Made by a program: the position numbers and the translations under genes
Notes under the pieces: generated by a model
Database searches by the model: none
Seen by the model: the letters and a program-made list of their open reading frames with translations, nothing else
What the model was told of the DNA's origin: nothing
Assembly (NCBI RefSeq): GCF_036170895.1
Contig: NZ_CP108036.1
Location: 3,782,001 to 3,846,000, forward strand
Length of the DNA: 64,000 nucleotides
Reading direction: 5' to 3'
Source: Streptomyces erythrochromogenes
Lineage (GTDB): Bacteria > Actinomycetota > Actinomycetes > Streptomycetales > Streptomycetaceae
Part shown: piece by piece, positions 36,405 to 45,228 of the stretch
Layout of the letters: each line of letters starts with the position of its first letter
How positions within the stretch are numbered: the first letter of the stretch is position 1

Positions 36405-36436
36405 GGAGTTGCTCCGTTCGAAAAGGGGGACGGGAA

Positions 36437-37105
36437 TCAGCGGTGGGCGCCGGCCCGGGGCAGCAGCCGGTCCGCCGCCACCAGCACGCCCTCCACCAGC
36501 AGGGCCAGGGCGGCCACGAGCAGGGCCCCGGCGACGACCTGCGGGGTGTTGTAGGTGTTGAAGCCGGCGGTGATGATCCGGCCGAGACCGCCCTGCCCGA
36601 CCATGGCGGCGATCGTGGCCGTGGCGATGACCTGCACGGATCCCGAACGCAGCCCGGTCATCACCAGGCCGCGCGCGAGCGGGAGTTCCACCCGCCAGAA
36701 GAGCTGCCCGCCGGACATGCCCATCCCGCGGGCGGCCTCCACCACCGACCGGTCCACCTCGCGCATGCCGACGTACGCATTGGTCAGCAGCGGCGGGACG
36801 GCGAAGAGCACGAGGGCGGCCACCGTCGGCAGGTAGCCGGCGTTGCGCAGCGGGGAGACCATGAAGAGCGCCAGCACGGCGAAGACCGGAACGGCCCGGC
36901 CGACGTTGGAGACGTTCACCGCGAGGGTGCCGCCCCGGCCGAGGTGGCCGAGGTACAGGCCGACCGGCAGCGCGATCGCGCAGGCGATCGCCAGGGCGAG
37001 CCCGCTGACGTAGACGTGCTCGCCGAGCCGGTGCCAGACGCCGTTCTCCCCGGACCAGTTGGCGCCGTTGGCGAGCCAGTCCCAGGCCCCTCCCGCCACA
37101 CCCAT
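36437..37105 (-). CDS. ABC permease, osmoprotectant-type (ProW-like), second subunit
   Basis: Protein of 222 residues with about five to six membrane segments. The EAA-type cytoplasmic loop DRSVVEAARGMGMSGGQLFWRVELPLARGLVMTGLRSGSVQVI contacts the ATPase. It is preceded by the other permease gene with 4 bp between them and followed by the binding lipoprotein gene. Confidence 0.92.
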   Translation of the reverse strand: MGVAGGAWDWLANGANWSGENGVWHRLGEHVYVSGLALAIACAIALPVGLYLGHLGRGGTLAVNVSNVGRAVPVFAVLALFMVSPLRNAGYLPTVAALVLFAVPPLLTNAYVGMREVDRSVVEAARGMGMSGGQLFWRVELPLARGLVMTGLRSGSVQVIATATIAAMVGQGGLGRIITAGFNTYNTPQVVAGALLVAALALLVEGVLVAADRLLPRAGAHR

Positions 37106-37109
37106 GCCC

Positions 37110-37808
37110 TCAGGCCCCCTTCCCCTGGCCGGACGGCCGGCCGCCGGCCCGGGTCCACGGCGTGAGCAGCCTCTGCAGGCCGAGCAGCAGCAGGTCCGCG
37201 GCGAGCGCCAGCAGCACGCACAGCACCGAGGCGGTGAGGACCTGCGCCTTGAAGGAGCTGTTCACCGCGGGCGCGATGAGGTTGCCGAGACCGCCCTTGC
37301 CGACGATGGATCCGACCGTGGTCAGCGCGATCGTCGAAACCGTGGCGATCCGTACGCCGGCCAGCAGCGCGGGCAGCGCCAGCGGCAGTTCCACCTGCCA
37401 CAGCAGCCGCCCCGGGCCGTATCCCATGCCGCGCGCGGCCTCCCGCACCTCCTCGGGGACGGCCTCCAGGCCGGCCAGCGCGTTGCGGACCAGAATGGTC
37501 AGCGAATACAGCACCAGACCGGTCACGACCAGCGCCGCCGAGAGCCCGAAGACGGGCAGCAGCAGCGAGAACATGGCCAGCGAGGGGACCGTGTAGAGCA
37601 GGGTGGTGAAGGTGAGCACGGACGCCGACCAGCGCCGGCCGCGGCGGGCCAGCAGGGCGAGCGGCACGGCCACGACCAGGCCGATCAGGACGGACGCGCC
37701 GGTGATCCACACGTGCTCGACGGTGGCGTCGGTGAGCTCCTGGGAGCGGGAGGTGACGTAGTCCCAGCAGATCCAGTCGTTCGCCACCAGGCAGTTCTGC
37801 CCCGACAT
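37110..37808 (-). CDS. ABC permease, osmoprotectant-type (ProW-like), first subunit
   Basis: Protein of 232 residues from ATG 37808; a GTG three codons upstream is an alternative. It has about six membrane segments and the EAA loop VPEEVREAARGMGYGPGRLLWQVELPLALPALLAGVRIATVS. The N-terminal NCLVANDWICWDYV is typical of actinobacterial choline/betaine permeases. TTAGGGT about 45 bp upstream on the minus strand could be the -10. It forms one unit with the second permease and the binding protein. Confidence 0.9.
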   Translation of the reverse strand: MSGQNCLVANDWICWDYVTSRSQELTDATVEHVWITGASVLIGLVVAVPLALLARRGRRWSASVLTFTTLLYTVPSLAMFSLLLPVFGLSAALVVTGLVLYSLTILVRNALAGLEAVPEEVREAARGMGYGPGRLLWQVELPLALPALLAGVRIATVSTIALTTVGSIVGKGGLGNLIAPAVNSSFKAQVLTASVLCVLLALAADLLLLGLQRLLTPWTRAGGRPSGQGKGA

Positions 37809-37958
37809 GCGCCTCACCCCCCGTCCTCAAACGTACACATGCTCGATCGCCCGGCCTCGAACGACCCTAACCCCCATCACCGTCGATGGCCGGAATCCTT
37901 CGCACGGGGGCAACACGCCCTTCACAATCGGGCGGCGCCGGTGAGGAAAGATGGGTCC

Positions 37959-38921
37959 GTGATCCGATTCGAGCATGTGACCAAGCGCTACCCCGACGGG
38001 ACGACGGCAGTCGAGGACCTGTCCTTCGAGGTGGCGGAAGGAGAGCTGGTCACGCTGGTCGGACCGTCCGGCTGCGGCAAGACGACCACCATGAAGATGG
38101 TCAACCGGCTCATCGACCCGACGTCCGGCCGGATCCTGCTGGGCGGCGAGGACATCGCGGCCGCCGACCCGGTCGAGCTGCGCCGCCGCATCGGGTACGT
38201 CATCCAGCAGGTCGGGCTCTTCCCGCACAAGACCGTGCTGGAGAACACCGCGACCGTGCCGCAGCTCATCGGCACCCCCAGGGCCGCGGCCCGCGCCCGG
38301 GCGGCCGAGCTGCTCGAACTGGTCGGACTGGACCCGTCGGTGTACGGGAGCCGGTACCCCGAGCAGCTGTCGGGCGGGCAGCGCCAGCGCGTCGGGGTCG
38401 CCCGCGCGCTCGCCGCAGATCCGCCGGTGCTGCTGATGGACGAACCCTTCGGCGCGGTGGACCCGGTGGTGCGCGAGCGGCTCCAGAACGAGTTCCTGAC
38501 CCTGCAGCAGACCGTGCGCAAGACGATCCTGCTGGTCACGCACGACCTGGAGGAGGCGATCCGGCTGGGCGACCGCATCGCGGTCTACGGGACGGGCACC
38601 ATCGAGCAGTTCGACCGCCCGGCCGCGGTGCTGGGAGCCCCGGCCACTCCCTACGTGGCCTCCTTCGTCGGCGCCGACCGGGGGCTCAAGCGGCTCGCCG
38701 TCACCACCCTCGGGGCCGACGACCTGGCACCGGCCGAGGGAACGGCGCCCGGGGCGTCGGTGGAGCTCGGCGCGACGCTGCGCGAGGCGCTCGCCGCACT
38801 GCTCCAGGAGGACTCCGGCCGGATCGGCGTCACGGATCCGGACACCGGCGAGCTGGCCGGCGTACTGACTCCCGAGGGCGTCCACCGGGCGCTGCGCCGC
38901 GCCGAGTTGCAGGAGGCATGA
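37959..38921 (+). CDS. ABC ATPase, osmoprotectant-type (ProV-like)
   Basis: Protein of 320 residues from a GTG with GAGGAAAG 8 bp upstream. Walker A is GPSGCGKT (35-42), the signature LSGGQRQR is at 137-144 and Walker B VLLMDEPFGAVD at 157-168. A C-terminal extension (about 240-320) resembles a single CBS-like module (GRIGVTDPDTGELAGVLTPEGVHRAL), which may sense ionic strength as in OpuA. Unusually, it is divergent from the permease and binding-protein genes rather than leading them. Confidence 0.93.
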   Translation: MIRFEHVTKRYPDGTTAVEDLSFEVAEGELVTLVGPSGCGKTTTMKMVNRLIDPTSGRILLGGEDIAAADPVELRRRIGYVIQQVGLFPHKTVLENTATVPQLIGTPRAAARARAAELLELVGLDPSVYGSRYPEQLSGGQRQRVGVARALAADPPVLLMDEPFGAVDPVVRERLQNEFLTLQQTVRKTILLVTHDLEEAIRLGDRIAVYGTGTIEQFDRPAAVLGAPATPYVASFVGADRGLKRLAVTTLGADDLAPAEGTAPGASVELGATLREALAALLQEDSGRIGVTDPDTGELAGVLTPEGVHRALRRAELQEA

Positions 38922-38925
38922 GAAA

Positions 38926-38951
38926 GGGGCCCGACCTGCCGGTCGGGCCCC
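38926..38951. terminator. Hairpin between convergent ATPase and esterase genes
   Basis: A perfect 11-bp stem (38926-38936 with 38941-38951, loop TGCC), preceded by AAA on the left, lies 4 bp after the ATPase stop. Confidence 0.82.
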
Positions 38952-38978
38952 CGCTCCTGCCGTCGCACCGCACGGCCG

Positions 38979-40088
38979 TCAGGCCTGGATGCGGCCGCTC
39001 ATCCACACCAGCATCGGCGGGATCTCACGGCGCCACGTGTTGAAGTTGTGGCCGCCGCTGTCGAGGACGATGGACGAGACCCGGTCCGGGCCCTGCACCT
39101 TCTTGATGAACTTCTTGGTGTCCGCGAGGTTCGGCTCGCCCTTCTCGCTGCTGGTGACGAGGAAGGACGTACCGGCCGGCTTCTTGTTCTCCATGACGTG
39201 CAGGATGTCCGCGCGCTTCTTCAGCTTCTCGTCGCCGTGGAACAGGTCACCGGTCGTCGGGTCGTCCGGAGCGTCGTAGTACGCGGACAGGCCCGCGGCG
39301 GCACCGAAGGTCTGCGGGTAGTGCGCGGCGATCTTCAGGGCGCAGTAGCCGCCCGTGGAGTTGCCGATGAAGCCCATGTTCTCGGGCTTCTTGCCGACCC
39401 GGAAGGTGTCCTGGATGGCCTGCGGGAGGTCCACCCCGAAGAAGGTCTCGGTCTGCGGGCCGCCGGGGACGTCGACGCACTCGGTGTCACGCGGCGGCGC
39501 CACCGTCGGGCGCAGCATGACCAGGATCATCGGCTTCATCTTGCCCGACTTGGACAGGCTGAAGGCCTTCATCGGGTAGTCGAGCCCTTTGATCAGGTTC
39601 TCGGCGGTGCCCGGGTAGCCCGTCAGGACGACGGACGCCGGAAAGTTCTCGTCCTTGTGCTGCGGCTGGAAGTACTCCGGCGGGAGCCACACGTAGCCGG
39701 GGCTCGTTATCTTCGACTTCTGCCCGGATATGGCAACCTTCAGGATCTGACCGCCCACCTGGGGCTTGGCACCACCGGGGACGTCCAGCTTCTGCTTGTC
39801 GACGACCTTGATGTCCTTGCTGCTCATCGAGTGGTCGACGACCTTGCCCATCGACGTCTCCTGGCCGAACAGATCGGCCCACGAACCGTAGAACAGGAAC
39901 GACTTGTTGGCCGCGAGCCCTACGGCCGAGAACAGCGCCAGCTGGGTCGCCAGCAGGAGCCCGATACGGCCGGCGACCGCACGCCAGGTGCGGCCGGAGA
40001 GCTTCGGCCAGAACCAGATGGTGGCCGCGAACAGCAGCACACCGGCGAGGACGGCCAGCGCCAGGACCGTATTACTGGTGAGACCCAT
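38979..40088 (-). CDS. Membrane-anchored esterase of the antigen-85/EstA type
   Basis: Protein of 369 residues. Two N-terminal membrane segments (about 6-26 and 42-60) are followed by an alpha/beta hydrolase domain of the putative-esterase family (PF00756). The nucleophile elbow GNSTGG has S244, and H347 in SGGHNFNTW is the catalytic His; the acid is probably near D303-D330 but is not certain. It is related to mycolyltransferases, but Streptomyces has no mycolic acids, so the substrate is unknown. It is divergent from the MprF-like gene. Confidence 0.85.
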   Translation of the reverse strand: MGLTSNTVLALAVLAGVLLFAATIWFWPKLSGRTWRAVAGRIGLLLATQLALFSAVGLAANKSFLFYGSWADLFGQETSMGKVVDHSMSSKDIKVVDKQKLDVPGGAKPQVGGQILKVAISGQKSKITSPGYVWLPPEYFQPQHKDENFPASVVLTGYPGTAENLIKGLDYPMKAFSLSKSGKMKPMILVMLRPTVAPPRDTECVDVPGGPQTETFFGVDLPQAIQDTFRVGKKPENMGFIGNSTGGYCALKIAAHYPQTFGAAAGLSAYYDAPDDPTTGDLFHGDEKLKKRADILHVMENKKPAGTSFLVTSSEKGEPNLADTKKFIKKVQGPDRVSSIVLDSGGHNFNTWRREIPPMLVWMSGRIQA

Positions 40089-40240
40089 GAGCAGTCAGTC
40101 GACTTTCTGATGGCAGGACTGGAAATTTCCGACGGAAGAGTGAACCCGCTGTCCGTCGATGTCGTCCTAAGGGACGCACCACACACCGGAGGCTGTCGCG
40201 GCCTTCGGCCACTTGATCTCTCGCGGAGCAACGGGAAGCG

Positions 40241-42088
40241 ATGTCTAGCAGGATAGATGGCGATAAGTCGGGACAGGTTCCGAGCAGGGTCCGCCGAATC
40301 CTCCGAGGCCCACAGCCGGAGTCGGTGCCCGGCCTGGTAGGTACGGCCGTCATGATCGTCGGCCTTCTGGACATCGCGGCCGGTGTCTTCCCGCGCTTCC
40401 GGCACAGCCGGATCCACGCGGTCACCGAGGTGCTGCCGGGCTCCCTCGGCCCGTTCGCGGCCGCCATGTCCATCAGCGCGGGCGTACTGCTGCTGCTGCT
40501 CGCCCACGGCCTCAAGCGGCACAAGCGGCGCGCCTGGCGGGCCGCCGTCGTCCTGCTGCCCGCGGGCGCGGCCGCGCAGTTCACGTACCGCCACTCGATC
40601 ATCGGCGTGGTCATCGCGGCGGTGCTCCTCGCGCTGCTGCTGCGCCACCAGGGTGAATTCAAGGCGCTGCCCGACCCGCGCAGCCGCTGGAAGGCGCTCG
40701 CGAACTTCGTCCTCATGAGCGCCGGTTCCATCGGCCTGGGCCTGGTCATCGTCAACGTCCACCCGGGCAAGGTCGTCGGCAACCCCGGCCTGTACGAGCA
40801 GATCACCCACGTCGTCTACGGCCTCTTCGGCTTCGAGGGCCCCGTCGACTACGCCGGCCGCGTGTCCTGGACCGTCGGCTACTCCCTCGGCGCCCTCGGC
40901 ATGCTGACCGCCCTCACCACCATCTACCTGGCCTTCCGCCCCGAGCACCCGGCCGCCCGCCTCACCGTCGACGACGAGGGCAAGCTGCGCGAGCTGCTCG
41001 CCAAGCACGGCGGCCGCGACTCCCTCGGCCACTTCGCGCTCCGCCGCGACAAGGCCGTCGTCTTCTCCCCCAGCGGCAAGGCCGCCGTCACCTACCGCGT
41101 CGTCTCCGGCGTGATGCTCGCCTCCGGCGACCCGATCGGCGACGTCGAGGCGTGGCCCGGCGCGATCGAGCGGTTCATGGAGGAGGCCAAGGCCCACTCC
41201 TGGACCCCGGCCGTCATGGGCTGCAGCGAGACCGGCGGCGAGGTCTGGACCCGCGAGACCGGTCTCGACGCCCTGGAACTGGGTGACGAGGCGATTGTCG
41301 ATGTCAAAGACTTCTCCCTCTCGGGCCGAGCCATGCGCAATGTCCGCCAGATGGTGAAGCGCATCGAGCGCAACGGCTACACCACCAAGGTCCGCCGGGT
41401 CAGCGAGCTGACCGCGGAGGAGCTGGAGCAGGTCCGCGGCGCGGCCGAGGCCTGGCGCGGCACCGACACCGAGCGCGGCTTCTCCATGGCGCTGGGCCGG
41501 GTCGGCGACCCGGGCGACGGCGACTGCTTCATCGCCACCGCGCACCGCGTCGAGGAGGGCGACACCAGCCCCTTCGGCGACCTGAAGGCCATCCAGCACT
41601 TCGTGCCGTGGGGCAAGGACGGCATGTCGCTGGAGCTGATGCGCCGCGACCGCGGCGCCGACCCCGGCATGAACGAGCTGCTGATCGTCGCCTCCCTGGA
41701 GGCCTCCCCGGCCCTCGGCATCGAGAAGGTCTCCCTGAACTTCGCGATGTTCCGCTCGGCGCTGGCCCGCGGCGAGAAGATCGGCGCCGGCCCCGTCCTG
41801 CGGATGTGGCGCAGCCTGCTGGTCTTCCTCTCCCGCTGGTTCCAGATCGAGTCCCTGTACAAGTTCAACGCGAAGTTCCGCCCCCGCTGGGAGCCGCGCT
41901 TCGTGGTCTTCCGCACCACCCGCGACCTGCCCCGCATCGGCTTCGCCGCCATGCAGGCCGAGGGCTTCGTGACGCTGGCCCTGCCGCGCCTGTTCGCCAG
42001 CCGCCGCCCCAAGCCGGTCCGCACCTGCTCGCACAACCTGGTGGCGTCCGTCCCGAAGCAGGCCGAGCGCGAGGTCCAGGCCGCGTAG
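40241..42088 (+). CDS. MprF/LysX-like membrane protein (phosphatidylglycerol aminoacyltransferase domain)
   Basis: Protein of 615 residues. Five to six membrane segments occupy about 30-235. The C-terminal DUF2156/LPG-synthase domain (about 245-600) includes YRVVSGVMLASGDPIGD, AIVDVKDFSLSGRAMRNVRQMVKRIER, MSLELMRRD and LYKFNAKFRPRWEPRFVVF. Proteins of this type attach lysine or another amino acid to phosphatidylglycerol and reduce sensitivity to cationic peptides. There is no tRNA-synthetase domain, unlike mycobacterial LysX. The amino acid is not predictable from the sequence. Confidence 0.88.
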   Translation: MSSRIDGDKSGQVPSRVRRILRGPQPESVPGLVGTAVMIVGLLDIAAGVFPRFRHSRIHAVTEVLPGSLGPFAAAMSISAGVLLLLLAHGLKRHKRRAWRAAVVLLPAGAAAQFTYRHSIIGVVIAAVLLALLLRHQGEFKALPDPRSRWKALANFVLMSAGSIGLGLVIVNVHPGKVVGNPGLYEQITHVVYGLFGFEGPVDYAGRVSWTVGYSLGALGMLTALTTIYLAFRPEHPAARLTVDDEGKLRELLAKHGGRDSLGHFALRRDKAVVFSPSGKAAVTYRVVSGVMLASGDPIGDVEAWPGAIERFMEEAKAHSWTPAVMGCSETGGEVWTRETGLDALELGDEAIVDVKDFSLSGRAMRNVRQMVKRIERNGYTTKVRRVSELTAEELEQVRGAAEAWRGTDTERGFSMALGRVGDPGDGDCFIATAHRVEEGDTSPFGDLKAIQHFVPWGKDGMSLELMRRDRGADPGMNELLIVASLEASPALGIEKVSLNFAMFRSALARGEKIGAGPVLRMWRSLLVFLSRWFQIESLYKFNAKFRPRWEPRFVVFRTTRDLPRIGFAAMQAEGFVTLALPRLFASRRPKPVRTCSHNLVASVPKQAEREVQAA

Positions 42089-42112
42089 CCCCACCGCTCC
42101 CACGACACCCCC

Positions 42113-42145
42113 GAAGGCCCGGCCGGTCACCCCGCCCGGGCCTTC
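42113..42145 (+). terminator. Hairpin after the MprF-like gene
   Basis: A perfect 10-bp stem GAAGGCCCGG/CCGGGCCTTC (42113-42122 with 42136-42145) lies 24 bp after the stop. Confidence 0.65.
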
Positions 42146-42249
42146 GACGTACCCCGCCGGGTCCCGCAGACCGGCCGGAACAGGCACGGCGACGGCCACA
42201 GGGCCAGTGCCAAGGGCTGTCACATCCAGGTCAGCCCTACCCTTGACCC

Positions 42250-43122
42250 ATGAACACGAAGCGCGGAGCCACCAGCAGGGGCCGGGTCGCAGGTCTGCCG
42301 GAATGGGACCGCTGCGCGGTCATGGGCGTCGTCAACGTGACCCCCGACTCCTTCTCCGACGGCGGCCGCTGGTTCGACACCACCGCCGCCGTCAAGCGCG
42401 GGCTCGACCTGGTCGCCGAGGGCGCCGACCTCATCGACGTCGGCGGCGAGTCCACCCGCCCCGGCGCCTCCCGCGTCGACGAGGAGGAGGAGCTGCGCCG
42501 CGTCGTCCCCGTGGTGCGCGGCCTGGCCTCCGAGGGCGTCACCGTCTCCGTCGACACGATGCGCGCGGCCGTCGCCGCCCGGGCCGTCGACGCCGGCGCC
42601 GCCCTGGTCAACGACGTCAGCGGCGGCCTCGCCGACCCCGGCATGATCCCGGCCGTCGCCGCGGCCGAGGTCCCCTTCGTGGTCATGCACTGGCGCGGCT
42701 TCAGCGCCGACATGAACAGCCTCGCCGTCTACGACGACGTGCTCGCCGAGGTCACCGCCGAGCTCCGGGCCCGCATCGACGCGGTCGTCGCCGGCGGCAT
42801 CGCCCCCGAGCGGCTCCTCGTCGACCCGGGCCTCGGCTTCGCGAAGAACGCCGAGCACGACCTGGCCCTGGTCGCGCACATGGCCGACCTGCGCGCCCTC
42901 GGCTTCCCGCTGCTGGTCGCCGCCTCGCGCAAGCGCTTCCTCGGCCGGGTCCTGGCCGGCGGGACGGACGCCGCCCCGCCGCCGGCCCGCGAACGCGACG
43001 CCGCCACGGCCGCCGTCTCCGCCATCGCCGCGCACCAGGGCGCCTGGGCCGTACGGGTCCACGAGGTACGGGCGACCGCCGACGCGGTTCGGGTGGCCCG
43101 CGCCGTGGAAGGGGCACTCTGA
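42250..43122 (+). CDS. folP: Dihydropteroate synthase
   Basis: Protein of 290 residues. Core motifs are complete: MGVVNVTPDSFSDGG (25-39), DLIDVGGESTRPGA, VDTMRAAVAARAVDAGAALVNDVSGG and ASRKRFLGR. It joins p-aminobenzoate with hydroxymethyl-dihydropterin pyrophosphate and is the sulfonamide target. TACCCT (42238-42243) lies six bases before the ATG, so it heads the folate unit with a leaderless promoter. NTF2-like, folB and folK genes follow. Confidence 0.96.
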   Translation: MNTKRGATSRGRVAGLPEWDRCAVMGVVNVTPDSFSDGGRWFDTTAAVKRGLDLVAEGADLIDVGGESTRPGASRVDEEEELRRVVPVVRGLASEGVTVSVDTMRAAVAARAVDAGAALVNDVSGGLADPGMIPAVAAAEVPFVVMHWRGFSADMNSLAVYDDVLAEVTAELRARIDAVVAGGIAPERLLVDPGLGFAKNAEHDLALVAHMADLRALGFPLLVAASRKRFLGRVLAGGTDAAPPPARERDAATAAVSAIAAHQGAWAVRVHEVRATADAVRVARAVEGAL

Positions 43123-43147
43123 CCCTCATCGACCGACAAGGAGAACA

Positions 43148-43591
43148 GTGAGCAGAACCGACATCGAAGCGGTCGAAGAGGTCAACACGGCCTTCTACGA
43201 GGCAATGGAACGGGGGGACTTCGACGCTCTGTCGGCGCTCTGGCTGGAGGACGAGATCTCCTGCGTGCACCCCGGCTGGCCGGTGCTCTCGGGCCGCGGC
43301 GAGGTGCTGCGCTCGTACGCGCTGATCATGTCCCACACCGAGTACATCCAGTTCTTCCTCACCGACACCAAGGTGGCCGTCATAGGCGACACGGCCCTGG
43401 TGACGTGCACGGAGAACATCCTCAGCGGCGGCCCCGCCGAGGACGGCGGACAGCTCGGCCCGCTCGTCGGCCAGCTGGTCGTCGCCACGAATGTGTTCCG
43501 ACGCACATCCGAGGGCTGGCGCCTCTGGTCCCACCACGGTTCTCCCGTCCTCACGGAGTCCGACGAGGACGACGAGGACCCCTCCTCCTGA
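43148..43591 (+). CDS. NTF2/SnoaL-like protein in the folate operon
   Basis: Protein of 147 residues from a GTG with AAGGAGA at good spacing. The fold pattern is a cone-shaped alpha+beta barrel: VEEVNTAFYEAMERGDFDALSALWLEDEISCVHPGWPVLSGRGEV, then VAVIGDTALVTCTENI and GWRLWSHHGSPV. The acidic C-terminus (SDEDDEDPSS) is disordered. It sits between folP and folB in Streptomyces, and I know of no assigned function; a folate-related binding role is only inferred from position. Confidence 0.87.
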   Translation: MSRTDIEAVEEVNTAFYEAMERGDFDALSALWLEDEISCVHPGWPVLSGRGEVLRSYALIMSHTEYIQFFLTDTKVAVIGDTALVTCTENILSGGPAEDGGQLGPLVGQLVVATNVFRRTSEGWRLWSHHGSPVLTESDEDDEDPSS

Positions 43592-43669
43592 CCCCTACGG
43601 CGGGTACCCGACTGTTTCGCAGGTAAATTCGAAGTCGGACGACGCCGACCGCACTCGGCGCAGGCCCAT

Positions 43670-43691
43670 GGCCCCGGGGAGCCCCGGGGCC
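43670..43691 (+). other. GC hairpin just upstream of folB
   Basis: GGCCCCGGGG (43670-43679) and its complement (43682-43691) can form a 10-bp stem 31 bp before the folB start, inside the folate unit. Upstream TAAATT (43624-43629) could be an internal -10. The hairpin may be an attenuator or an RNA-processing point rather than a full terminator. Confidence 0.4.
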
Positions 43692-43722
43692 GGAAGCACC
43701 TACGAAAGCAGGAGTGATTCGC

Positions 43723-44082
43723 GTGGATCGTGTCGCGCTGCGCGGCCTCAAGGCTCGCGGGCACCACGGCGTCTTCCCCCGGGAACGCGAGGAAGGCCAG
43801 ACCTTCATCGTCGACCTCGTGCTGCACCTCGACACCCGTCCCGCAGCGGCGGGTGACGACCTGGCGAAGACCGTGCATTACGGGGTAGTAGCCGAAGAGG
43901 TCGTCGACGTCGTCCAGGGTGAGCCCGTCGACCTGATCGAAACCCTGGCCGAGCGAATCGCCCAGCAGTGCCTCAAGCACGAAGCGGTGGCACAGGTGGA
44001 GGTCGTCGTCCACAAGCCGGACGCGCCCATCACCGTCCCCTTCGACGACGTGACCATCACGATCACCCGGAGCCGCGCATGA
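43723..44082 (+). CDS. folB: Dihydroneopterin aldolase
   Basis: Protein of 119 residues. GTG 43723 is preferred to GTG 43714 because GGAG lies 8 bp upstream of it. Signature residues are in LRGLKARGHHGVFPREREEGQ (6-26) and LIETLAERIAQQCL, with the catalytic Lys in VVHKPDAPI. It cleaves dihydroneopterin to hydroxymethyl-dihydropterin. The stop overlaps the folK start (ATGA). Confidence 0.95.
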   Translation: MDRVALRGLKARGHHGVFPREREEGQTFIVDLVLHLDTRPAAAGDDLAKTVHYGVVAEEVVDVVQGEPVDLIETLAERIAQQCLKHEAVAQVEVVVHKPDAPITVPFDDVTITITRSRA

Positions 44083-44687
44083 ACAACGGACTGAACGCCC
44101 AGAGCGACCCCACGGTCCAGCCGGTACCCGCCTCCGTCGTGGAGGCGGTCGACGCCGCGGACGTCACCCTGTCCAACCCGAAATGGGCCGTCATCGCGCT
44201 CGGCGCGAACCTGGGCAACCGCCTGGAGACCCTGCAGGGCGCCATCGACGCCCTCGGCGACACCCCGGGCATGCGTGTCAAGGCCGTCTCCCCCGTCTAC
44301 GAGACCGAGCCGTGGGGCGTCGAGCCCGGCTCGCAGCCCTCGTACCTCAACGCGGTCGTCGCCGTGAAGACCACCCTCCCGCCGTCCTCGCTCCTGGAGC
44401 GCGCGCACGCCGTCGAGGAGGCCTTCGACCGCGTCCGCGAGGAGCGCTGGGGCCCGCGCACGATCGACGTCGACATCGTCGCGTACGCCGACCGCGTCTC
44501 CGACGACCCGGTCCTCACCCTGCCGCACCCCCGCGCCCACCAGCGCGCCTTCGTGCTGGCCCCCTGGCACGACATCGACCCGGAGGCCCAGCTCCCGGGC
44601 CGCGGCCCGGTCTCCACCCTCCTGGCCGGAATCGGCCTGAGCGGCGTCACGCCGCGCCCCGACCTGGAACTCCACCTCCCCGAGTAG
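44079..44687 (+). CDS. folK: HPPK, hydroxymethyl-dihydropterin pyrophosphokinase
   Basis: Protein of 202 residues. An N-terminal extension of about 35 residues precedes the core: AVIALGANLGNRLETLQGAIDAL, VSPVYETEPWGV, RWGPRTIDVDIVAYAD (the metal-binding DxD) and LPHPRAHQRAFVLAPW. It transfers pyrophosphate from ATP to the pterin for FolP. Translation is coupled to folB. Confidence 0.95.
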   Translation: MNNGLNAQSDPTVQPVPASVVEAVDAADVTLSNPKWAVIALGANLGNRLETLQGAIDALGDTPGMRVKAVSPVYETEPWGVEPGSQPSYLNAVVAVKTTLPPSSLLERAHAVEEAFDRVREERWGPRTIDVDIVAYADRVSDDPVLTLPHPRAHQRAFVLAPWHDIDPEAQLPGRGPVSTLLAGIGLSGVTPRPDLELHLPE

Positions 44688-44739
44688 TCGTTAGCCTGTG
44701 GACTGCTGACGGACTGTGCGGAAGGCGGGGAGCGGGCAA

Positions 44740-45228
44740 GTGAAGCAACTGAGGCCGGGGGTCCTGGCGGGCATCTTCGTGGTCGCCGGGGTCCTGTCCT
44801 GGGCCGGCGCCCGGCTGTGGAACGCGTACGGCACCCTGCCGGGCGTTCCGCTGGCCGCGCCGATCGTCCTGGGGGCCATCGCCGTGGTGCTGCTGGCCAC
44901 CGCGCTGTCCCTGAAGGCCCGGCTCAAGGCCCAGCGGGAGCGGCGCCCGGGCGCGAAGGGCGTGGAGCCGCTGATGGCGGCCCGCGCGGTGGTCTTCGGG
45001 CAGGCCAGTGCCCTGGTGGCCGCGCTGGTGGCGGGCATGTACGGCGGTGTGGGGGTCTTCCTGCTGACGGACGCCCTCGACGTCCCCGCCCGCCGCGACC
45101 AGGCCTGGTACGCCGGCTTCTCGGTCCTCGCGGGCATCGCGGTCATCGCCGCCGCGCTCTTCCTGGAGCGCGTCCTCAAACTCCCCGAGGACGAGGACCC
45201 CACCGCGGAAACCCCCGCCCGGGCCTAG
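44740..45228 (+). CDS. DUF3180 four-helix membrane protein
   Basis: Protein of 162 residues from a GTG with GGGGAG about 7 bp upstream. Four membrane segments are visible (about 8-28, 38-60, 88-115, 127-147), with a basic loop KARLKAQRERRPGAKG. DUF3180 proteins follow folK in many actinobacteria; their function is unknown to me. Its stop overlaps the end of the convergent homing-endonuclease remnant. Confidence 0.88.
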   Translation: MKQLRPGVLAGIFVVAGVLSWAGARLWNAYGTLPGVPLAAPIVLGAIAVVLLATALSLKARLKAQRERRPGAKGVEPLMAARAVVFGQASALVAALVAGMYGGVGVFLLTDALDVPARRDQAWYAGFSVLAGIAVIAAALFLERVLKLPEDEDPTAETPARA

